This document shows, piece after piece, positions 1 through 5,026 of a DNA stretch of 5,026 nt (position 1 is its first letter; every line of letters begins with the position of its first letter). This DNA comes from JALSHZ01 sp964439815 (GTDB lineage: Bacteria; Pseudomonadota; Gammaproteobacteria; UWMA-0217), in assembly GCA_964439815.1 (NCBI GenBank), contig CAYTPO010000154.1, positions 1-5,026 of the forward strand, read 5' to 3'. The position numbers and the translations under genes were made by a program. The notes under the pieces were generated by a model. That model worked only from the letters and a program-made list of their open reading frames with translations. It was not told the DNA's origin and ran no database searches.

Positions 1-17
1 GCGCGGCTATTCCGCGC
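1..17. other. Perfect GC-rich hairpin at the window edge
   Basis: GCGCGG and CCGCGC form a perfect 6-bp stem around the loop CTATT. No T-run follows on the plus strand (the next bases are TTCAGTTG). On the minus strand any T-run would lie outside the window. It could be part of a terminator of a gene to the left, but this cannot be decided here. Confidence 0.3.
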
Positions 18-128
18 TTCAGTTGATGTGTGAAGGATTTTCTTTGCAAAATCATGGAGCTGTTGTCTAGCTATGTTTGTGGGTAATAGGCAGGCCTAGC
101 CAAACGCCCCACCACGAAGATTTCACCC

Positions 129-142
129 TTGACCAGTATCAA
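129..142 (+). promoter_or_regulatory. FNR/Anr-type box upstream of the yhcC-ubiUVT operon
   Basis: The sequence TTGACCAGTATCAA matches the FNR/Anr consensus TTGAT-N4-ATCAA at 9 of the 10 defined positions (C for T at the fifth base). FNR-type regulators carry an oxygen-sensitive 4Fe-4S cluster and activate genes under low oxygen. The box is centred at 135.5, about 75 bp before the chosen ATG of the first gene, a normal activating position. It makes biological sense because the genes behind it include oxygen-independent ubiquinone synthesis. The match is seen directly; binding and activation are inferred. Confidence 0.7.
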
Positions 143-164
143 CCCCCCTTTTCCCCGAGTATGC

Positions 165-177
165 GATCCTTGACCAG
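165..177 (+). promoter_or_regulatory. Candidate -10 element and start point of an FNR-activated promoter
   Basis: If the box at 129-142 acts as a class II FNR site (centre at -41.5), transcription should start near 177 with a -10 around 165-170. That hexamer reads GATCCT, which keeps the second-position A and last-position T of TATAAT but is otherwise weak, as is common for activator-dependent promoters. The leader to the ATG at 211 would be about 34 nt. An alternative is TATGCG at 160-165. A weaker, separate possibility is TTGTCT (63-68) with TAATAG (84-89), but its 15-bp spacer is short. Confidence 0.35.
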
Positions 178-210
178 TTGCAGAGAAATAACACTTTTTC
201 ATCCACACTC

Positions 211-1194
211 ATGAATCTGGCGGACAAGGTCAATACATTCGGACAGCTGATGCTTCGTCGTCATGGCGAGCGGGTGCACAAGCTGGCGCTGAATGTGGGT
301 TTCACCTGTCCCAACCGCGATGGCACCAAGGGGCTGGGTGGCTGTACCTTCTGCAATAATGCTTCATTCAACCCGCAGGGCAAACGCCAACCTTCCATTA
401 CCGAGCAGATCAACGCCGGGCGCAAGGTGATCGCCAGACGTACCCGGGCGAAGAAATTTCTGGCCTATTTTCAGGCCTATACCAACACCTATGCCGCTGT
501 TGAAGCCCTCAAACCACTCTATGACGAGGCGCTGGCAATACCTGATGTGATCGGTCTGAGCATAGGCACTCGGCCGGATTGCGTACCTGATGCGGTACTC
601 GATCTGCTGGCTGGATACCAGCAGCAGGGATATGAAGTCTGGCTGGAGCTGGGGTTGCAATCGAGCTTTGACGAAACACTGAAGCGCGTCAATCGGGGTC
701 ATGGCTTTGGCGAGTATCTGGATGCGATTCACCGCGCCCACGCGCGCAACCTGCAAGTCTGCACACATCTGATCATCGGACTGCCGGGGGAGACCCTGCA
801 ACACAACCTGACCTCACTGCAACGGGTGCTGGAATGCGGCGTCGAGGGTTTGAAGCTGCACCCACTGCATATCGTCAAGGGCACTCAGCTGGCGCGGGAG
901 TGGCATCGTGGCGAATATGAGCCGCTTTCTCTGGATGAATACATCGATACTGCCGTACAGATGATTCGCGCCACCCCCGAATCCGTCTGCTTTCATCGCG
1001 TAACTGCCACAGCATCCAAAGACCTTCTGCTTGCACCACAGTGGTGCAATAGGAAATGGTGGGTCATCAACCGGATGACCGAAGCACTTTTTCAGGGCGA
1101 CGCCAATGTCGCCTCTTCCAGCGCCAAAAACACCACATCAATCTCATCTGCCGATTCTGGAATGCATTATGGAACTTGTCTGCCCCGCCGGTAA
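211..1194 (+). CDS. yhcC: YhcC-type radical SAM protein (TIGR01212 family)
   Basis: This is a radical SAM enzyme of the YhcC family, which has an Elp3-like layout and no established substrate. Residues count from the ATG at 211. The cluster motif is CX11CX2C (C33, C45, C48) in CPNRDGTKGLGGCTFC. It is followed by family blocks YFQAYT (86-91), GTRPDC (119-124), WLELGLQ (144-150), HLIIGLPGE (186-194) and KLHPLHIVKGT (215-225). These match the E. coli protein as I remember it. I chose the ATG at 211 over the in-frame TTG at 178 because the E. coli-like N-terminus (LADKVNTFG) begins there and the TTG sits at the predicted transcription start. No strong Shine-Dalgarno is visible at either. The product is 327 residues, slightly longer than the E. 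coli protein (about 309). The extra length is a Ser/Thr-rich tail (about 290-327) with no family motif, overlapping the start of ubiU. The family is certain; the reaction is unknown. Confidence 0.93.
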   Translation: MNLADKVNTFGQLMLRRHGERVHKLALNVGFTCPNRDGTKGLGGCTFCNNASFNPQGKRQPSITEQINAGRKVIARRTRAKKFLAYFQAYTNTYAAVEALKPLYDEALAIPDVIGLSIGTRPDCVPDAVLDLLAGYQQQGYEVWLELGLQSSFDETLKRVNRGHGFGEYLDAIHRAHARNLQVCTHLIIGLPGETLQHNLTSLQRVLECGVEGLKLHPLHIVKGTQLAREWHRGEYEPLSLDEYIDTAVQMIRATPESVCFHRVTATASKDLLLAPQWCNRKWWVINRMTEALFQGDANVASSSAKNTTSISSADSGMHYGTCLPRR

Positions 1195-2167
1195 TCTTCC
1201 CTCGCTCAAGGCCGCCGTCGATCATGGCGCCGATGCGGTCTATATCGGTTTTCAGGATGACACCAACGCGCGTCATTTTGCCGGCCTGAATTTCAATGAC
1301 AAGCGCGCCCTCGCCGCGCTGGATTACGCCCGAAGCAAAGGCACCAAAGTCTTCGTCGCCATCAATACCTATGCTCAGGCAGGCGGTTTCAATCGCTGGG
1401 AAAACGCCGTGAAAAAGGCGGCCGATCTTGGCGTAGATGCACTGATCCTGGCCGACATCGGCGTCATGGATTACGCCAGCGAACACTTTCCACAGTTGCG
1501 CCTGCATCTGTCAGTACAGGCCTCGGCCACCAATCCAGACGCCCTGAATTTCTATTTTCGCCATTTCGATATCCAGCGCGCCGTGCTACCGCGTGTTCTC
1601 TCCATCAAACAGGTCAGGCAGGTGGCCGACAGCAGCCCGGTACCGTTGGAAGTCTTCGGCTTCGGCAGTCTCTGCGTCATGGTGGAAGGGCGCTGCCTGC
1701 TCTCCTCCTATGCCACCGGCCAATCCCCCAACACCTATGGCGCCTGCTCTCCCGGCAGCGCGGTACAATGGGTGGAGAAAGAGAATGGCGTCCTGGAAAC
1801 CCGGCTTAACGGGGTCATGATCGACCGTTTCGAAGCCGGAGAAAACGCTGGCTACCCCACTCTCTGCAAGGGGCGATTCAATGTGGAGGGCAATACCTAT
1901 TACGCCATCGAAGAACCCACCAGCCTCAACACGCTCTCGATTTTGCCGGAGCTGCAAGGCATGGGCATCGCCGCCATCAAGGTTGAAGGACGACAGCGCA
2001 GTCCCGCCTATGTTGCCCAGGTCACACAGATCATGCGCGCCGCCATCGACGCCTGCCAGCAAGACCCCGAAAACTTCCTGGTGGATAACAGCTGGATGGA
2101 TGCGCTGCAAAAGGTATCCGAAGGCTCCCAAACCACGCTGGGCGCCTACTCCAGGCCCTGGCAATAA
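1169..2167 (+). CDS. ubiU: UbiU, U32-family protein for O2-independent ubiquinone synthesis
   Basis: UbiU is a U32 'peptidase' family member that is not a protease. With UbiV it forms a 4Fe-4S heterodimer needed for the ring hydroxylations of ubiquinone when oxygen is absent. Related U32 enzymes that hydroxylate RNA (TrhP) depend on prephenate, so a similar hydroxyl source is plausible. The product is 332 residues, starts MELVCPAGNL and ends TTLGAYSRPWQ, close to E. coli UbiU throughout. The four cluster cysteines are present at C169, C176, C193 and C233. Signature blocks include DDTNARHFAGLNF (30-42), SVQASATN (115-122), PLEVFGFGSLC (159-169), NAGYPTLCKGR (226-236) and KVEGRQRSPAYV (271-282). 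I chose the ATG at 1169 rather than an in-frame ATG at 1106 because the family begins exactly there. The start lies 26 bp inside the upstream gene, which suggests coupled translation. Only a weak CTGGA is seen ahead of it. Confidence 0.96.
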   Translation: MELVCPAGNLPSLKAAVDHGADAVYIGFQDDTNARHFAGLNFNDKRALAALDYARSKGTKVFVAINTYAQAGGFNRWENAVKKAADLGVDALILADIGVMDYASEHFPQLRLHLSVQASATNPDALNFYFRHFDIQRAVLPRVLSIKQVRQVADSSPVPLEVFGFGSLCVMVEGRCLLSSYATGQSPNTYGACSPGSAVQWVEKENGVLETRLNGVMIDRFEAGENAGYPTLCKGRFNVEGNTYYAIEEPTSLNTLSILPELQGMGIAAIKVEGRQRSPAYVAQVTQIMRAAIDACQQDPENFLVDNSWMDALQKVSEGSQTTLGAYSRPWQ

Positions 2168-2196
2168 ACCATGAAGCAGAAAGCGAATCTCCAACC

Positions 2197-3114
2197 ATGA
2201 GCCAACACCTGCGAATTTCATTGGGGCCGGTACTCTATTACTGGCCAAAAGCGCAACTGCTGGATTTTTACGAACGTATCGCACAATCCCCCGTGGATAT
2301 CGTTTATCTGGGTGAAACCGTCTGCTCAAAACGCCGGGCACTAAGCCATGAGGAGTGGCTGTCATTGGCCGAAACGCTCAAGGCAGCCGGTAAGGAAGTC
2401 GTGCTATCGACCCTGACATTGATCGAAGCAGAATCGGAACTCAAGAGCCTTCGTCGCCTGTGTGAAAATGGAGATTTCATGGTAGAAGCCAACGACATGG
2501 CAGCGGTGGAAAAGCTCTCACAAAACAGCATTCCATTCGTTACCGGCCCTGCCATCAATATCTATAATGCACGCACATTACAGTTTCTCGCCGGGCAGTC
2601 GCTCAAACGCTGGGTATTCCCCATCGAACTTTCGCAGCAGGAACTCGGGCAAATGCTGGCGGAAAAACCCGAGGGTGTGGAAACCGAAATTTTTTCATGG
2701 GGGAGAATGCCTCTGGCCTACTCCGCCCGCTGCTTTACCGCCCGCGCCCACAACCTGCCCAAGGATGACTGCCAATACCGCTGCCTCGACGATCCCAACG
2801 GGCTGCTCATGAATACGCGGGAAGACAACGCCTTTTTGTGTCTCAACGGCATTCAGACCCAATCGGCCCTCACCTGCAACCTGATGGCGGAAATTCCTAC
2901 CATGGCAGAAATGGGCGTTGACATAATGCGCGTCAGCCCGCAATCGAATTTCACTGAAAACATCATCATGGCCTTCGACGCCATCCGCAACAACACCACC
3001 ACCGCGACGGATTTCGCCAGCCAGTTGAAACTCTGGGCACTAGCCGACAGCTGCAACGGCTACTGGCATGGCCAGGCAGGCATGGAACAGGCGAACCAGA
3101 CCAGTCATCAATAA
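2197..3114 (+). CDS. ubiV: UbiV, U32-family partner of UbiU
   Basis: UbiV is the second U32-family subunit of the UbiU-UbiV 4Fe-4S complex that lets cells hydroxylate ubiquinone precursors without oxygen. The product is 305 residues. Cysteines C43, C179, C192 and C196 fit the known UbiV cluster ligands (E. coli C39, C180, C193, C197), within the blocks YLGETVCSKRR (37-47), WGRMPLAYSARCFTARAHN (168-186) and DDCQYRCLDD (190-199). Other family features are the SLGPVLYYWP start (8-17) and the GPAINIYN block (117-124). The start at 2197 matches the family N-terminus. An ATG at 2171 is in another frame and stops after nine codons. The gene begins 29 bp after ubiU and ends 15 bp before ubiT, so it is almost surely in the same transcript. 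No strong Shine-Dalgarno is visible. The last ~10 residues (Gln/Asn-rich) look unconserved. Confidence 0.95.
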   Translation: MSQHLRISLGPVLYYWPKAQLLDFYERIAQSPVDIVYLGETVCSKRRALSHEEWLSLAETLKAAGKEVVLSTLTLIEAESELKSLRRLCENGDFMVEANDMAAVEKLSQNSIPFVTGPAINIYNARTLQFLAGQSLKRWVFPIELSQQELGQMLAEKPEGVETEIFSWGRMPLAYSARCFTARAHNLPKDDCQYRCLDDPNGLLMNTREDNAFLCLNGIQTQSALTCNLMAEIPTMAEMGVDIMRVSPQSNFTENIIMAFDAIRNNTTTATDFASQLKLWALADSCNGYWHGQAGMEQANQTSHQ

Positions 3115-3129
3115 CAGGCCCTTCATCTC

Positions 3130-3642
3130 ATGACGACCATTCAACAATCCATTTCACCCACCACCATCGGGCAAAGGCACCAGCCAAAGTTCCCGTCATT
3201 ATTGAGCAGACCCGTTGCACTACTCCCCTCCAGATTGCACAGCACCGCCATTGTGAAAATACTCAACACATTGCTACAAACCCCGCTTCAGGAAGGTGAA
3301 CTCGATTTTCTGCAGGGCCAACAGGTATCCATAGAAATTACCGACATGAGGCTGCGCTTTGCAGTGGGATTGTCCGACGACAAACTGGTCGCTAGAGAGT
3401 GGAAGACAAAAGACCATCTCAATCTGAAAGGCAAACTCCACGACTTTCTCCTCCTCGCCACCCGCCAGGAAGATGCCGACACCCTCTTCTTCCAACGCCG
3501 CTTGAAAATGGAAGGTAGCACTGATCTGGGGCTGGAAATAAAGAATCTCCTCGATGGCATCGACTTGGAAACGATTCGTTTTCACAAACAGATCGATTCG
3601 ACTTTGAAACGTGTATTGGGGATATTCGAGCGGTGGTTTTGA
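3130..3642 (+). CDS. ubiT: UbiT, SCP2-domain accessory factor of anaerobic ubiquinone synthesis
   Basis: UbiT is an SCP2-type lipid-binding protein that in E. coli is required for oxygen-independent ubiquinone synthesis and is thought to bind the hydrophobic intermediates, as UbiJ does in the aerobic route. The product is 170 residues, close to the E. coli size (174). The N-terminal block PSLLSRPVALLP (22-33) precedes the SCP2 domain (about 40-145). That domain contains GELDFLQGQ (56-64) and the strong family motif DADTLFFQRRLKMEGSTDLGL, spanning about 113-133, followed by KNLLDGIDLE. The alignment with E. coli YhbT is clear across the domain, but the C-terminal tail is shorter. The first ~21 residues (Gln/Thr-rich) vary and the start lacks a good Shine-Dalgarno, so the exact start is slightly uncertain, although no better one is seen. 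It is the last gene of the operon. Confidence 0.93.
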   Translation: MTTIQQSISPTTIGQRHQPKFPSLLSRPVALLPSRLHSTAIVKILNTLLQTPLQEGELDFLQGQQVSIEITDMRLRFAVGLSDDKLVAREWKTKDHLNLKGKLHDFLLLATRQEDADTLFFQRRLKMEGSTDLGLEIKNLLDGIDLETIRFHKQIDSTLKRVLGIFERWF

Positions 3643-3675
3643 TAGGCTCTAACTAAGATAATAGCTGATAAGTTT

Positions 3676-3731
3676 GGAAGATACTCCTGACATTCCGCAC
3701 ATATCTTCCTATCTGGCAGGACACCCCAGAT
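3676..3731. other. Two inverted repeats downstream of ubiT
   Basis: GGAAGATA (3676-3683) pairs with TATCTTCC (3702-3709) across an 18-nt loop. Right after it, ATCTGG (3711-3716) pairs with CCAGAT (3726-3731) across 9 nt. They begin 34 bp past the ubiT stop and could fold in the operon's 3' end. Neither is followed by a clear T-run, so they are not a standard intrinsic terminator. The stretch 3643-3839 holds no gene I can support; it is noticeably more AT-rich than the operon around 3740-3790. Confidence 0.35.
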
Positions 3732-3761
3732 CAGAGACAATACCTCGCAACCCTATATATT

Positions 3762-4121
3762 TTAGTTTCTGTTCAAGGAAAAATTGATAACCGAGACAGA
3801 ATAGCATTCATGCGGCATTTTTCTGGGCAACACCCGCCCCAGCTTGCTGTTGAACTTCACGCTCTGGCCGGAACGGTCTCGCACCTTTGGCACCTTGATC
3901 GGCACATCTCCCAGCCCGGTCTGGAGAGTGCGCTCCGGCAGGTACCCGTTGCGGACCACGGCCCGCTTCCCGTCCACGGTCTGACCGGCATACTGGGCCA
4001 GCAGCTCGGCCACTTCCGCCTCGATGGCCTGCGAAAGCAGCTGTCTGGCTCCTTCTTTCAGCAGTTCACCCAAGGCATCTTTGGCTGGTGCTTTCAGCTC
4101 GACAACGTTACTCTTGTTCAT
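3762..4121 (-). pseudogene. N-terminal remnant of an IS256-family (mutator-type) transposase
   Basis: The open frame has 119 codons against roughly 400 for an intact transposase. Residues 14-94 carry the typical N-terminal part: the helical block ALGELLKEGARQLLSQAIEAE, split here as ALGELLKEGARQ (16-27) and LLSQAIEAEVAELL (28-41), then VVRNGYLPERTLQTGLGDV (55-73), IKVPKVRDRSG (75-85) and VKFNSKL (88-94). After L94 the usual continuation (PPYLR-type) is replaced by about 25 unrelated residues (GRVLPRKMPHECYS and on to the stop). The DDE catalytic residues lie in the lost part, so it cannot transpose by itself. The start is supported by AGGAG at 4134-4138 (minus strand), 12 nt before the ATG. 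The short fragment could still bind DNA if made, but there is no evidence for a role. Confidence 0.85.
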
Positions 4122-4255
4122 AGCGGTGTACTTCTCCTGTCGGTTGTTGATCCGCCAAGATCAATCAACAGGGTACACCGCTTCTTCCGTCAGCTCATAC
4201 ACCAGAAATCAGCATAGCTCTTGGCAAGCAGGGCTGACGGTGTAAAGGCATTACA
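3840..4255 (-). mobile_element. Truncated IS256-family insertion sequence
   Basis: The transposase start, its ribosome binding site and a leader of an IS256-family element remain. The element is cut near 3839/3840, where similarity to IS256 transposases stops, so about three quarters of the gene and the distal inverted repeat are gone. The outer end on the right is not certain. On the minus strand about 4230-4255 reads through GCCTTTACACCGTCAG, and TTTACAC-like bases are common in IS256-family ends, so the end may lie there. No matching inverted copy is seen near 3640-3840, so target duplication cannot be tested. The family call is firm; the boundaries are inferred. Confidence 0.7.
4123..4181. 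repeat. Nested palindrome in the IS256 leader
   Basis: The outer arms GCGGTGTAC (4123-4131) and GTACACCGC (4173-4181) are perfect inverted copies. Inside them, TTGATC (4147-4152) and GATCAA (4159-4164) form a second stem around CGCCAA, and TGTTGAT (4145-4151) can alternatively pair with ATCAACA (4164-4170). One outer arm lies directly before the transposase ATG and the ribosome binding site sits between the arms. In a transcript entering from outside, the fold would hold the start region, a layout known in several IS families to stop read-through expression of transposase. That role is inferred. Confidence 0.6.
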
Positions 4256-4320
4256 GTTGTAGCCATCACCAAGCCTAAGCAACAGGCGGGGGGATGGTAG
4301 GAGACACCATTGACGAAACA
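4182..4320. other. Intergenic region between the IS remnant and the FkbM gene
   Basis: No gene is supported here. It probably contains the outer end of the IS remnant and the 3' flank of the methyltransferase gene. Short inverted repeats exist: TGTAA/TTACA (4241-4245, 4251-4255), GCCT/AGGC (4273-4276, 4284-4287) and ATGGT/ACCAT (4294-4298, 4306-4310). None has a T-run on the minus strand that would make it a convincing terminator for the gene at 4321. Confidence 0.4.
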
Positions 4321-5026
4321 TCACTGGACAAGCCTACGCAACCTCTCGACAAGCGCCGATCCCTGTCCGTGGTTCTTCTCCGCGAGAACGATTAGCCCCA
4401 CCAACCCTTCGTGGTTACCAAGTCCCTTGAAGGCCATCCCGGCCAAGGAATAAGCATAGGCGTTATTTGGATACTCGGGAGAGCAGGCTTCATAAAGCAA
4501 CTCGACAGCATCCTCAAGACACCCCTTATCGAGCAGCTGCTTGCCTTCCGAGATCAACCGCTTTACCTTGACTACGGGAGCCATTTCTGTCGCCCGAAGG
4601 ATGATTCGACGAGCCTCTGGCGGATCAACCAAAAGCAGCCTTCCTACAGTATCAACGTGAAAATACCAGTCCTCGAACCACGCCTCCACACGCTCGTAAC
4701 CAGCGGCCACCATAAGTTCAAAGATGGCCTCCCGCTTATCAACCACCCCAGCGTGCTCCACGGTGACTAATCCAAAGTGCCAGCGCTTAAAGTCCACCCC
4801 GGAAAGTATCGCGAACTCACTCCCCTCAGTATCTAGATCAAGGTATTCTATATCGTAAGGAGCCTTGGCCTCCACGAGGAGTTCCCCCAAACCGCATGTT
4901 ATTACCGTTGTCACCCTACCATCCTCGAGAAGACCGGCACGAGTTTCGGAATGGACGTCATCCTGAAGAAAATCCACCAGCCCTCCGAGTTCACCCCCCG
5001 ACAGAAAGGGGCGCTCCTTGGCTCCT
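4321..5026 (-). CDS. FkbM-family methyltransferase with TPR-like C-terminus (partial, 5' end outside window)
   Basis: The frame ends with TGA at 4321-4323 and stays open to the right edge, giving at least 234 C-terminal residues. A GTG at 4977 is internal: the codons before it read PFLSGGELGGL, which continues the same domain. The core motif YLDLDTEGSEFAILSG (about 4798-4845) followed by RWHFGLVTVEH and, later, FEDWYFH is the C-terminal half of the SAM-dependent FkbM fold (Methyltransf_21). Such enzymes O-methylate sugars, lipids or natural products, and many sit in surface polysaccharide or glycosylation clusters. After the fold, about 4378-4557 encodes an Ala/Leu-rich helical stretch with a TPR-like pattern (LLDKGCLEDAVELLYEA, then AYSLAGMAFKGLGNHEG). 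The SAM-binding N-terminal part is not visible, so activity cannot be judged. It is convergent with the ubi operon and likely unrelated to it. The substrate is unknown. Confidence 0.85.
   Translation of the reverse strand, partial: GAKERPFLSGGELGGLVDFLQDDVHSETRAGLLEDGRVTTVITCGLGELLVEAKAPYDIEYLDLDTEGSEFAILSGVDFKRWHFGLVTVEHAGVVDKREAIFELMVAAGYERVEAWFEDWYFHVDTVGRLLLVDPPEARRIILRATEMAPVVKVKRLISEGKQLLDKGCLEDAVELLYEACSPEYPNNAYAYSLAGMAFKGLGNHEGLVGLIVLAEKNHGQGSALVERLRRLVQ

Noticed and set aside
178..210. TTG at 178 as the start of the radical SAM gene
   Set aside because: The extra 11 residues are not family-like, there is no ribosome binding site, and the TTG lies at the predicted transcription start. 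The ATG at 211 matches the family N-terminus.
1106..1168. ATG at 1106 as the start of ubiU
   Set aside because: UbiU proteins begin at MELxCPAGN, which is encoded from 1169; the 21 extra residues come from the overlapping upstream gene read in another frame.
1586..2365. Long minus-strand open frame (259 codons) opposite ubiU and the start of ubiV
   Set aside because: It is a shadow of two well-conserved genes, spans their junction and has no recognisable domain.
3810..4217. Plus-strand open frame opposite the transposase remnant
   Set aside because: It is antisense to a clear IS256 transposase sequence and resembles no family.
4411..4770. Plus-strand open frame opposite the FkbM gene
   Set aside because: The minus frame carries the FkbM motifs and remains open to the edge; the plus frame is a shadow.
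4977..4977. GTG at 4977 as the start of the methyltransferase
   Set aside because: The frame is open upstream to the window edge and encodes family-like residues (SGGELGGL) right before it.
1..5026. CRISPR array, tRNA or rRNA genes, toxin-antitoxin or phage defence genes
   Set aside because: No regularly spaced repeats, no tRNA-like folds and no matching protein families were seen.

Overview
The window looks like the chromosome of a proteobacterium that makes ubiquinone, most likely a gamma- or betaproteobacterium. The main evidence is a complete ubiU-ubiV-ubiT set, the genes for oxygen-independent ubiquinone synthesis, which are known only from ubiquinone-producing Proteobacteria. I cannot name the genus from the sequence.

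Positions 1-210 are an upstream region with a near-consensus FNR/Anr-type box (129-142) and a weak -10 placed as expected for an FNR class II promoter. Positions 211-3642 are four same-strand genes packed as one apparent operon: a YhcC-type (TIGR01212) radical SAM protein, then ubiU, ubiV and ubiT. The first two overlap by 26 bp and the later gaps are 29 and 15 bp. UbiU and UbiV both keep the four cysteines that hold their 4Fe-4S clusters. UbiT is an SCP2-type lipid-binding protein thought to handle ubiquinone intermediates. An oxygen-sensing box in front of a set of Fe-S enzymes that work without oxygen makes a consistent picture: the operon is probably switched on under low oxygen to keep ubiquinone synthesis going. 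The radical SAM protein is the member with no assigned role.

Positions 3643-3839 are intergenic with small inverted repeats and no convincing gene. From about 3840 to about 4255 lies a broken IS256-family insertion sequence on the minus strand. It keeps the first ~94 codons of the transposase, a ribosome binding site and a nested palindromic leader, but has lost the catalytic part and the far end. From 4321 to the right edge a minus-strand gene encodes the C-terminal part of an FkbM-family methyltransferase with a TPR-like tail. Its start lies beyond the window.

I see no clearly new biological system. The most useful leads are the fusion of the radical SAM gene to the ubiUVT operon and the FNR-type control region with its repeated half-site.
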